64,000 bases of DNA from Hippasteria phrygiana (lineage: Eukaryota; Echinodermata; Asteroidea; Valvatida; Goniasteridae). The notes under the pieces are model-generated. The model made no database searches and was not told the DNA's origin. It worked only from the letters and a program-made list of their open reading frames with translations. Positions 33,159 through 43,229 of this stretch are shown piece after piece (within the stretch, counting starts at the first letter, position 1; the number at the start of each line of letters is the position of its first letter). Location of the stretch: positions 248,001-312,000 of the forward strand of contig JAZGUH010000564.1 in NCBI GenBank assembly GCA_037893225.1, given 5' to 3'. The translations under genes and the position numbers were made by a program.

Positions 33159-33186
33159 TGGGACATTTTTTTGGATACACCCTGTA
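33159..33186 (-). repeat. Probable right TIR of the Tc1/mariner-like element
   Basis: GGGACATTTTTTTGGATACACC followed by CTGTA sits directly before TA. Inverted, it reads TACAGGGTGTATCC, the style of end seen in Tc1/mariner elements. No matching left end is visible between 31430 and 31983. Confidence 0.6.
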
Positions 33187-33189
33187 TAT

Positions 33190-34740
33190 AAATCAGCTGA
33201 TCAAAGGAAAAGTTGCATGCCTGATGTCCAAACCAAAGGCAAGAAAATGAACTTTTTAAAATTTAAAATAAGGCAAGAAAACACTATATGGCATGTATGG
33301 CTGCATGGGGGGCACATCGTTATGTCCATAAAAATATACATATCTTTTGCTCATAAGAACAAATAAATGTTAAACTGATATATTTTTTTAATTAAAACTG
33401 CATTGTGTGATAGTCCCGAGACACAATGACGTCACGCTATGTGCACTTTACTATGAGAGCCAGGTGGGATGCGTTTTCATTGTCTACAAAATGATTTTAT
33501 GATTTTTCAAAAACTGTCCGTTAAAATCGATATTATAATCTTTAACAAAGGGTCACATGGCCTCGACATTTCAGCCGGCACACCTTCTGGACACTATGAT
33601 GGAAAATGTCGAGAATCATTATCCAAGCTTATCATACTTCTGATAAAATGATGGCCATAAAATCGCCGAATTAAATGTTCAAGACGTCATAACATCGGAA
33701 TGATTGACTGCAAGGTGATGATGCAATACTTGTATGTTGCAATGTCAATTCATATGATCTTAGCAGCTCACCGGAAATTAAGAAATAAACTTATATTAAG
33801 CCATCAATTATTTAAAATTGTTCCCCTTCATTCGAAATTTATAGACAGCTGATTCAATTCTTTAAGTCATACCGTTTTTGTTATCACTAACAATGGGGAC
33901 ATCTTAACAGATTAAAAGCCAAAATGAAATTATTTGAGCCAAAATAGTGAATGTCACCTCCCACTTGTATCACTATACCGGTATATAGTACAAAATTGTT
34001 AACTTACCGCATACATGTACAAACTGACAAACAGCTTGTGAGTCGAGTGTGTTCCATGACATATGCTGCGTTTGAGTTGTCATGTTCATTCCAAAGATCA
34101 GCCAATCATCCAGTGTATTTTTTACATGTTATGTACAGATTAAGTGTGTACATGAACAGTAAATATTGCCTGCAGGCATCATAGGCCTATATGTCCATGA
34201 TTTTTACCCATACAGTTTTCTACAGTTTCGTGCAAGACTACAATGTAAGTGCACTGCACTGCACTGCACTGAAATTCAACTGACTGCAATTTCAAATTTC
34301 CCACACTGACCGTTGGTATGCAAGGTCACTAGTGTCATGTGACTTTGTGGCTCATACACGCTGCACTGTGGAGGCTAAGTAATATGATAGGCTTGTGTAC
34401 TTTTTATTGAAATATTGGAATGCTGCATTGCAGGCTGTGCTTATAGCCACAGAATGCTAGATACATTGTACTTATATTTTACAAATGCTGCATTCAATTT
34501 GCAGTCTGTCCATATAGGCTTGCATATGTACAAATGTAGAATATATGCTTTGGAGCTCACATGTTATTTGGAATGCTCAGCTAGATTTTCATGCTATCAA
34601 GAATGCTGTATTAAATGTAAAATCTAGCAATCATCTGTGAATGCTATATGCATTATAGCAGTCTTGTTCGGTAAGGGACCCCATAGCTGCACTTTGCTGT
34701 ACTTTGCAGTGCCCAGAGCTTATAAGCTTCTGTAGAAAAT
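33190..34740. other. Noncoding AT-rich part of the 4.3-kb element
   Basis: 33780-34350 is a divergent copy of the dispersed repeat found at 28.8 and 47.4-48.8 kb (ATGTCACCTCC, TGCACTGCACTGCAC). No coding signal is seen. Confidence 0.6.
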
Positions 34741-34749
34741 AATGCAAGG

Positions 34750-35090
34750 TTATAATATGAGATCTAAGTTTATGTGGTGCACATTTGGTGCCATGCTTTG
34801 AGAACAAACAGTATGTGGTGCATATTTGGTGCAGTGATCTGAGACCTAAGTTTATGTGGTGCACATTTGGTGCCATGCTTTGAGAACAAACAGTATGTGG
34901 TGTATATTTGGTGCAGTGATCTGAGAACAAACAATATGTGGTGTACTTTTGGTGTATGTACCATTAGGGCTAAGATTCTGTGGTGCATGTTTGGTGTAGT
35001 CACTTCATTTGCATGAAGCTGGTGCACAATTGGTGTACACCAAATGTGCACTAAAACTGCACCAAATAATGAGGTGTACACCCCAATTGG
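34750..35090 (-). repeat. Right subterminal GGTGC repeats
   Basis: Tandem ~84-bp units carry TTTATGTGGTGCACATTTGG and ACAAACAGTATGTGGTG, ending in ACCCCAATTGGGTGAGGG. The GTGCACATTTGGTGC motif mirrors the left subterminal block. Confidence 0.85.
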
Positions 35091-35097
35091 GTGAGGG

Positions 35098-35701
35098 CAG
35101 AAGTCAAAGTCCTCTGAAGCTACTGTACTGTCCTCATTGTTGAGTTCAGCACAACGACAGTTACAGGCTCTTCATCTTCAGACACCATGTTGGACAATTG
35201 CATGACGACATGGGTACAGATAAGAGTATGATCGTCTTCTCCAGATCTAAGTGATAACAAAAATAAGGGGTCTTTTTGAAAAAGGTGGATAGAGGTTATT
35301 CGGGAAATGCACAAATTAGGTGTGTCCCCAGATACGATTATGCTTGAATGTTTACATGATAAAGTTGACAATAAGTGTATACATGTGTATGTGGTTCAGA
35401 GACGAAGATCTACTCATAGTTTTGCACTTGTTGCACTGCAGAGACCTCCCCATGACACTGTAGAAACTGTACGACGAATTTAAACGCAATGATATTCACT
35501 AAAGCCACACAGCTGTCTTAATAAAATTGTGTTACAGGGTGAATTATAGCTCCTTGTATTATTAGTCTTTTTGTGTTCTTATATCCCGTTTGTAGTTTAG
35601 TTACTATATTTGTGTATATTCTTATTTTGTATCCACACAGTAGTATATCCATACAGTAGTACTCTCCCCACCATCCTGGTCAAGACTTTCTATTATTTCT
35701 A
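35098..35701. repeat. Tandem duplication copy A, right portion
   Basis: Matches 36897-37497 of copy B. In this copy 35270-35490 reads WIEVIREMHKLGVSPDTIML on the plus strand and stays open to VRRI. In copy B a TAA interrupts the same frame. A polyadenylation-type AATAAA follows near 35520. Confidence 0.85.
35270..35490 (+). CDS. C-terminal coding remnant of unknown family (copy A)
   Basis: The frame WIEVIREMHKLGVSPDTIML continues with ECLHDKVD and ends VETVRRI, followed by TTAATAAAATTG. The EMHKLGVSPDT stretch superficially resembles a pentatricopeptide repeat. C-termini of transposon-coded proteins can look similar, so I leave the family open. Confidence 0.35.
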
Positions 35702-35851
35702 CACTATACAATCTGGGAAGCGACATTGTGGGGATCACTCAATGAGGATACGACTTTTTAACTTATAATTCGTCAACAAATCTACAAGGGAAACTGACTA
35801 GGGAAATTGAATACATTTCAGTAAAAATACATTTGTGTGTAAACAATTTAC

Positions 35852-36116
35852 CTTTCCCATGTTCACCTGAGCAGTCAGATATGGAATGCTGTCAATGTCA
35901 GAAAGGTCAACACTTCCAACATCTGCCATACATGAATACACGGATGGACACAATGCGTGCAGTCCAAGCCCACCATGTGAAAGGCTCCGTAAAACTAACT
36001 GGCCTGCAAGTTTGTGTGAGTTCTGGTTGAGGCGTTTTAAGTCGTAGTTGAAAGTTGCTTTCCCAGCTCAGGTCTTGAATGCTCCAGAGCAAGTGAGATG
36101 TTCCCTCATCAGCAGC
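35852..36116 (-). pseudogene. HECT-like domain exon, copy B
   Basis: Same 265-bp exon as copy A with one amino-acid difference visible in the first frame (FTEPFTWW instead of FMEPFTWW). It keeps the same splice borders and the same internal frame change. Confidence 0.45.
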
Positions 36117-36513
36117 CTGTGTTAAAACATTAAAATGAAGTTAATGTATATGTGTAGCTTTGTCAAAACTAAGTGGGTTACACAGTGGCGTAACTGGGTG
36201 AATTGGGTTATTTTGTTTAGGGTGGGGGAGGTGGCACCTGGGGGTGCAAAACATTTTTTAAGAGGGCACTGAAAGTGCATAGACTGCAGCTTCTGCAATT
36301 TTGTGCACATTTCAAGATTTTAAATGGGGGAACCGGTGGGGGGGGGGGGGGGATAGATGTCAGCTGAGGGGGGCATGTCCCTCCCCCCTAGTTATGCCAT
36401 AGAGGTTTCATATTTTTAATTACCCATAAAATGTTCCTTAAAGTCTTCAAGCGACTATAGCGACCCCAAACAAATTTTAAAGACACTGACAATTTGGGAG
36501 ACTGCCAACATAG

Positions 36514-36580
36514 GCCAAAATAGCTTTGTAGAGTGCCGGTACGAGTCCAGAAGTTGCATGTTCGAATCCTACTCCTACCA
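36514..36580 (+). repeat. tRNA-derived SINE head, copy B
   Basis: Copy of 30361-30430 with the same A- and B-box-like motifs (GTTCGAATCCTACTCC). Confidence 0.7.
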
Positions 36581-36818
36581 ATTTTGCCGGTTTGTTCACT
36601 TACAAAAATTCTTTAAATACTGACACCAAAACATCATCTTAGGACCAATCCTTTTGCTGAATAGATTTGTTTCTGCTTTTCATCTTTTTTTTATAATTTT
36701 ACGCTACCTTGTAATTTGTTTGATATTTAAAGAAGACAGACTTGTGGTTTACGCATTATTGAAAAGAACAGGTCACTACATTTTCATAAATCTGCATTCT
36801 GAAAGAGAAACAAATTAC

Positions 36819-36985
36819 TTGAGAAATTCACGACGTGGCCCACCCTCATCTTCTGCGTCCTCTCCAGAAAACACCACCCTGGTCGGTCTCCAGAAGTCAA
36901 AGTCCTCTGAAGCTACTGTACTGTCCTCATTGTTGAGTTCAGCACAACGACAGTTACAGGCTCTTCATCTTCAGACACCATGTTG
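36819..36985 (-). pseudogene. HECT-start exon, copy B (uninterrupted)
   Basis: The minus strand reads AELNNEDSTVASEDFDFWRP, then TRVVFSGEDAEDEGGPRRE and FLK before a GTAATT donor. The FxGExxxDxGGPRRE motif marks the start of HECT-like domains. The adjoining downstream exon at 35852-36116 would supply the next part of the same domain. The catalytic cysteine lobe is not present in the window. Confidence 0.5.
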
Positions 36986-37497
36986 GACAATTGCATGACG
37001 ACATGGGTACAGATAAGAGTATGATCGTCTTCTCCAGATCTAAAGTGATAACAAAAATAAGGGGTCTTTTTGAAAAAGGTGGATAGAGGTTATTCGGGAA
37101 ATGCACAAATTAGGTGTGTCCCCAGATACGATTATGCTTGAATGTTTACATGATAAAGTTGACAGTAAGTGTATACATGTGTATGTGGTTCAGAGACGAA
37201 GATCTACTTATAGTTTTGCACTTGTTGCACTGCAGAGACCTCACCATGACACTGTATAAACTGTACGACGAATTTAAACGCAATGATATTCACTAAAGCC
37301 ACACAGCTGTCTTAATAAAATTGTGTTACAGGGTGAATTATAGCTCCTTGTATTATTAGTCTTTTTGTGTTCTTATATCCCGTTTGTAGTTTAGTAACTT
37401 TATTTGTGTATATTCTTATTTTGTATCCACACAGTAGTATATCCATACAGTAGTACTCTCCCCACCATCCTGGTCAAGACTTTCTATTATTTCTACA

Positions 37498-38800
37498 CAT
37501 TCACCCATCCCCTTAGACTAAACACACGTGTACGTGTGAGGACACCTTCCGGACAAAGGAAATACTTGTGAAGACAGTATTGTTCCCTTTGTTATACTGT
37601 AACGTTAACCATTGACCGTGCGTAGGAAGTCTCCACACCTGACAAAAGGAAAGCGGCACAGTTTCTCTGGGTACTTCATGGCATTTAGCCTTTATTTCTT
37701 GCACCAAAATCACAACTCTACATTTTGCCCGGGGAAAAGCACACTGCTTGTTACCAAGGCAACACTCCACTGCGCAGGCGCCCTCCGGCAACGGGTCTCC
37801 TTGGCCGACCAGCAGGGGGCACCACTGCAACGGCTCACCGTTAGTCCGTGCTGGCGCCCTCTGCCGGCCGACCGGCACCGGCGCTACACCGCCCCCTCCG
37901 AAGACCCTTGTTCATCCCCGAACAAGGCGGCGAGCACCGGCAACCGGATGACCTTGGAGACCCCGGTCCGAGAGGCGCCTGCAACACACAAAAAAAAAAA
38001 CAAGAATCAAATACACAAAGGAAAGAAAAAGGGGGCATGATCCACAGGGCAGCGTCCGGTCCTCAGTTCGTAGGGGGCGGCTGTCGTTGGACCTCGGTCT
38101 GGCGAAACAGTTGTTCCCTCCCTTCCCGTCAGCTCAGCGGCCCCGCAGGCACCAGGCGTAGCAACTAGCATGTTGTCTCATGGCTGTAGGGAGCGGCTGA
38201 AATCCGCGCGGGCGCACCGAGTGGTGATGATGTCCCGTGGTACCGGCTCCCTTCCCTTGGCCAGCCGCCTCCGTTTCATAGACTCCCGTGCGGAGCAACC
38301 CCGCTCCATTGACTCCCGTGCGGAGCAGCTCCTCCCCATTGGCTCCCGTGTGGAGCAGCTCTGCGGGCTCCGCTCCATAAACTCCCATGCGGAACAACTC
38401 TACGGGCTCCGCTCCATTAACTCCCGTGCGGAGCATGCAACTGCACCAGCCCCGCTCCATAGGCGCCCCCCATGGTAGGCTGTCCCCGCTGCATTTATGC
38501 TTGTACCAGGAGGTAAATCCTCACGAGCTCTGACGCCTGCGTTGGCGTAGGAAACGTGGGGTGTCTGTCCCAGGACGAAGCGCCGCCCCCGCTACACCGC
38601 CAGGCGCAACTCGGCAATGTCACGTTCCGGGTGGAACAGAGCGTCTGTTGCGCTGCCGTCTACAGCGCGGGGCTGTTCACCGTGGGGCCTGCACGGCTGT
38701 CCCGCGGCTATATCTTGCACGTAATAAAGTTTTCTCAGCGGCATGCTATGCATTATTCATAACGCGACCATGACGTCATCGCTTAACAAGGCGGCGCCCA
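37498..38800. other. GC-rich block with minisatellite, no clear gene
   Basis: GC content rises sharply to about 38720 and then drops. AATAAAG at about 38720 looks like a polyadenylation signal after TATATC. The block may be a retroelement terminal repeat or a CpG island. I could not find paired ends, a primer site or a convincing frame. Confidence 0.4.
38265..38445 (+). repeat. ~27-36 bp minisatellite
   Basis: CTCCATTGACTCCCGTGCGG followed by AGCA is repeated about six times, with spacers of varying length. Frames across it on both strands encode repetitive peptides (SRAEQ, and its reverse) and are not taken as genes. Confidence 0.85.
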
Positions 38801-39377
38801 CGTACGACTTTTTTTACGTACGAGGAAAACAGAATTTAACAGCCAAAATCTTATGGCCACGACATATTTTTTGTGGAATCTGAAACGTTTTTGATAGAAA
38901 AGAATTTATGTTGTAACATATCTGTAGTACTTTATTAGCATACTGAAGATTACGTAAAGGTTAAAAAGCGCATTTTTCTAACGATGTTGTGGCGAGAACA
39001 AAGAAAATCGGTAACAAAGTCCCAACACGGAAAAAAGGTTTTTGAAAATTCATGACCTTGTTTCAATATCCATGTTTTTTTTTTAATGCAGGACATTTAA
39101 TCTTTTAACCCTACAACCCCCCTGAAAACAAAGCAAAGTACGAGAAAATTTCGTTTCACTCGCGCAACGAAATTTAGCGACCGCGCTGGTTTCAGTCTTT
39201 TGTATTAATAATGCGTACGTCATGGGGCGGGAACCAGCCATCTGAGGCGCGCGGCATATATGAATTGTTTACTTTGCATAACCAGGAATCTTTCACAGTA
39301 CAATCTGTGAGGTGTGTAAGCACAGTGTATATACGGATCACAAACAATGGGATTTTTCAAGTTTTATTTTTGGAATA

Positions 39378-40084
39378 ATGAGTTTTAAATTTCATATTGA
39401 GGCTTTGAGCAAAATCTGCAGAATTTGTTCCAATCGTATTAAAGTAAGTTTGCAGCAATCGAGAAACCAGGCTCAGAATGTAAGTGACTATAGGAAAGAC
39501 ATTTACAGCATTTATAGACTTAGTACATGGAACGATATTCCAGACCAGCATCTATCAAAAGTGTGCAAGAGGTGCTGCAGAATGGGAGGAGGGTCTATTC
39601 ACCTGTGGTATTTGTCTTTGCATTCTAGGGAGACCTTCGTTTCAAACTACATGTGAGCATAATTTCTGCTCTAAGTGTTTGTCCCTTTGTTTCAAGCATG
39701 CTAACTCAATTACAATTAAATGTCTAAACTGTGCAGGAAAAAGCTTACTACCACAGCATCACACTTAGCCCTAGAGTACTTTGAGTACAACTGGATAATC
39801 TGAATGTGCTGTGCATGAACTGCCAGAGAATATGAAACATTAACAACCTGCTTAAACATACATGTACAACATGTACACGAGTATGTACTAACAATGGTGC
39901 ACAGGTGTCCACATCACAATGTTCGACAAGCAAGGAAGCTTCCCCCGATGAGCCCCCTGACCATGACCCCTTGAGCCCCAAGAATGCTGCAAACTTGTTG
40001 AAAGAGTTAGCTAAGAACCATGAAGTTGGGAAACCCATACCACCAGCAATTGAAGAGGCTACACAGACAAGTGGATTTGGTTGA
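39378..40084 (+). pseudogene. RING-finger protein remnant with upstream CxxC pairs
   Basis: One frame reads SKICRICSNRIK and later LSKVCKRCC, two CxxC pairs about 50 residues apart. After a frame change near 39590, the next frame reads FTCGICLCILGRP, TTCEHNFCSKCLSLC and IKCLNCAGK, a C3HC4 RING. A third part in another frame reads LDNLNVLCMNCQR, and then a Pro/Ser-rich segment ends in KELAKNHEVGKPIPPAIEE before TGA at about 40082. A ZAD-like CxxC module followed by RING is the N-terminal layout of RAG1 and RAG1-like proteins, but RING plus TRAF-type fingers is an alternative. No catalytic core is nearby. Several frame breaks make it a remnant. Confidence 0.5.
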
Positions 40085-40659
40085 AACTGCAAACTGATGC
40101 TGAAGGGAAAGCTAAGATAAAAACTGGTGGTCGGGTAGGGATTTTTTTTCTTTTATTAAAAAACACTAATTTTTCACTAAAGCAACAGCTTCAATCAGAC
40201 AAACAAAAATAGGCATAATAATGTTCACATGTTCCCATGTCAAACCAATATTTACTGTCCCACTTTATCACTTGTAATGTACAATTCAAATTCTCAGTAT
40301 TATGTGAACCTCAGTATTAAGCAGTCATAATTATAGGTGTCACATCATACTTCTCCATATTATCCACCCGTTATCGTTATTCTTGCTTATGATTAACAAA
40401 ACTGCAAAAATGCATTACAGTATATTTGTTGAGTGCTGTGATGTGTGATGGTGCAAACTGCACCTGAGGATACGTTTTGGAACCCCGAAGGTGTTAAAAC
40501 CAACAGTCAACAGTGATACAAGATTTTATTTGTCACGTATGTGTCCTGCATACACAATGATTTTTGCAACTCTGTACATGAGGTAGCGTAATGAAGGGTT
40601 TGTGTGAGTACCGTTGTTTTTATAATACATGGCCTGTTCTGGACTAACCAAATTGGTAG

Positions 40660-40816
40660 CAGCCCTATGTTCCGACACCTCTATGTTTCGACACCCTTAT
40701 GTTCCGACAACTAAACCTATGTTCCGACGTCCCTATGTTTCGACAACTCAACCTATGTTCCGACACACCTATGTTCCGACGTCCCTATGTTCCAACACCC
40801 CTATGTTCCGACACTC
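40660..40816 (+). repeat. CCTATGTTCCGACA minisatellite, left arm
   Basis: About nine units of 14-18 bp, with TTTCGACA and TTCCGACG variants. Confidence 0.95.
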
Positions 40817-43229
40817 GAAAATAAGGTCATGTTGGCCTGTTAAAGGTTTTCACTTAATACGAAATCGGCACTTGCCCGCGCAGAATGGTAAACGCAAGCG
40901 CAGAATGAATTCCGCGGTTGACTCAGCCATGAAACGGGGGCAAGCTGGCTGAGGAAAGCAATGAATTTGGTGCCAGAAATTAGTTCTCAAGTAGGCCTAG
41001 TGGATCAACAAAGGTCAACGTCAGTTGTGGCCCTATGTAGGACTCTTTTTATGTGCTGCACGGCTAGGTCTACGTCAGTTGTTGAGTGTTGCATAGTGGT
41101 TAGTTTTCTGTAAAACTTTCTCAGTGCAACCTAAAATAATAAAGCAATAATCCGCAAGGGTAAACTGACTGGATCAGATTCGGGTGCAAAAAGAAGAATG
41201 GGCCTTTCTCATGAAAAATGTAAATTGCACATCGCGCGTGTGCACTGCAAAGAATCGACGCTTACAGAATGCTTGTAAGCGTATTTCAAAGGTTAGCAAG
41301 GAATTTTGGCTTGTGCGCGTGCGCACTTAACGTAACAAGGCATTTACACAGCTAACGCAGATTTTCGGCGCTTGCCTCTTAAGCGAAGAATGGTGATCGC
41401 AAGCACACAATTCTGCGGTAAGCAGCCATGAAAATGGGTCCACCATGTTGGCAAAGGCATATTGCGTCATTTTGTATAAGTCTATGTTAGGCCTATCTGC
41501 AGGCGGGTCCCGTTATTATTTTGCAAGCCCGGTAGCCAATGCACATGGGGGTGGGGGTGGTTGAGACAGCCTTGTTTTCACTATTTTCTCCTCACTCAGA
41601 CAACGGATTCAGCCAGGCTCTTATTTTTATTTTTTTTAAAGGGCCTTATAACACAGGAATAACACAGAGAAGTAAATGCCTAGCGGGGAACAAAGGATTT
41701 TTCTCACAGTATTTGGAAGAGATGACAAACAGTGGATTGGTCACTCAATAAGCCAATTCGATGTCTCGGGCGCGCAGGGAATTGTGGGACAGAAATTGGA
41801 TAAACAAACCCATGTACGCGGGCGCGCCATTCGTGTTGTGCATAGCGTACTCAAAAGTAGTCAATTTCAAACAGTGATAATAAGTATTAGCATGGGTCTA
41901 AATCAATTAACAAGTGCCCTGATATCAAAAGGAATATTAACTCTTACGATCCATGGTGTTTATATAGAAACTTCATTCATTTTGGCAGAAAAATTAAATC
42001 TAAAAAAAATCAAACTTTCAATTTGCGCTTTTCACGCGTCGGTGCCGCAACGTTCATTGAAATCGCATGTAAAACTCTAAATCTCTTTGACAAATTGTAA
42101 TTTTTGTCGAATGTAACTTTATAAATAAAAGGAACGCCAAAAAAACGCCTAAGCTTCGTACACATGAAGTCCAAACTTATAAACAGGGTGATATAAAAAG
42201 AAAACCAGACAAACCAGGCGCACTTAGTCAACAAGTATTTTTATAGATCGAGTACAGAAGCAAAACGAATATTTTGTAACAACCCCGAGACATCTTGCGT
42301 GGCGGAAACCAGACTGGTACCGTATGCGTATTGTGTGTGGATGCCATAAAGTCCATTGCCAGACTTAGTCTGGCTTGCGGTACGCGACACATGTTCTGTC
42401 TGTGTTGTTGCGTTGTGCGAAGCAAGATTTGGAACTAATTTTGCCCGTGTCTCACGGGCTGGACGTCCGGTGGGCCCGGACAATGTGCGGGGGTTCAGGA
42501 AAAATCACAACTTTTTTGTTCTGAGCGATAAAATGCTGATTCTAAAACCAATATATAGTTTATTTAATGGGGTTTCCTATGATGGCAAACATTTCGACAG
42601 GTTTGGAAAATTTAGACTTGTAATATGAAGAAATCCAAGCTGAAATGGAACGTGTCCAAGACGTGCGTTGCTATCGGGCGGTTTGTTTATAAAAAAAAAA
42701 AAAAAAAAACGGTCGTCAGGAAGTTGGCGCATGCGCGAGCGAAACATTGAACTGGCTTATTCCCATTATGGTATAGGATGAAGGAACATACGTACGTATA
42801 TCAGTACAGCGTCTTTTCCGTTTTTCGTGTAATAGTACGAATTCGCGGAGTTCCTGCCATGGCACGAATAGAAAACTACGGTGGCATATGCGGCGAAAAC
42901 GGCTGATTTGTGGGTCTTGTAAACTTGTCTAAAATGATCTACGGACAAAGACCCCCTAAGTTGCCGACAACATATTAATTTCTACCGATAGGGGCTAAAA
43001 TTATTATTACAGTCATAATTTTACTGATATTTTCAATGGAAAATGAATTGCAGAATAAATTCTTTGTGGGCATTCTTTTAAAAGTCACGATAATCAGTTT
43101 AATTTTATTTATAATTTATTAATTTGGCAAATAATTTATTACTAACCTAGGTAGTCATAGTGGTTGTATCCACGTGTTGTTTTCATTGGTTTCGCGGCAC
43201 ATGAACACTTTTTACGGCTCTGCAACATC

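Larger units (their letters stand above)
30805..35097. mobile_element. 4.3-kb transposon with 12-bp TIR and CA target duplication
   Basis: The left end reads CCCTCACCCAATAGGAGTGC and the right end, reverse complemented, CCCTCACCCAATTGGGGTGT. CA flanks both ends (30803-30804 and 35098-35099), and the empty site in copy B has a single CA. Both subterminal regions are packed with TTTGGTGC/GCACCAAA motifs. A Tc1/mariner-like ORF lies inside but appears to be a separate nested insertion. The TIR and 2-bp duplication do not match the TA of Tc1/mariner, so the superfamily of the outer element is unknown. Confidence 0.8.
35749..37497. repeat. Tandem duplication copy B (empty-site copy)
   Basis: A second head-to-tail copy of the 1.75-kb unit. 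It lacks the 4.3-kb insertion and also about 60 bp present in copy A near 30545-30605. Remaining differences are scattered single bases. Confidence 0.9.

Noticed and set aside
37079..37275. Two-exon reading with a 31-bp intron in duplicate copy B (GTAAGT...TTCAGAG)
   Set aside because: 31 bp is too short for an animal intron, and copy A reads straight through the same position.
38170..38478. 102-codon frame with repeated SRAEQ
   Set aside because: It is a translation of a minisatellite. Frames on both strands are open because the unit length is close to a multiple of three.
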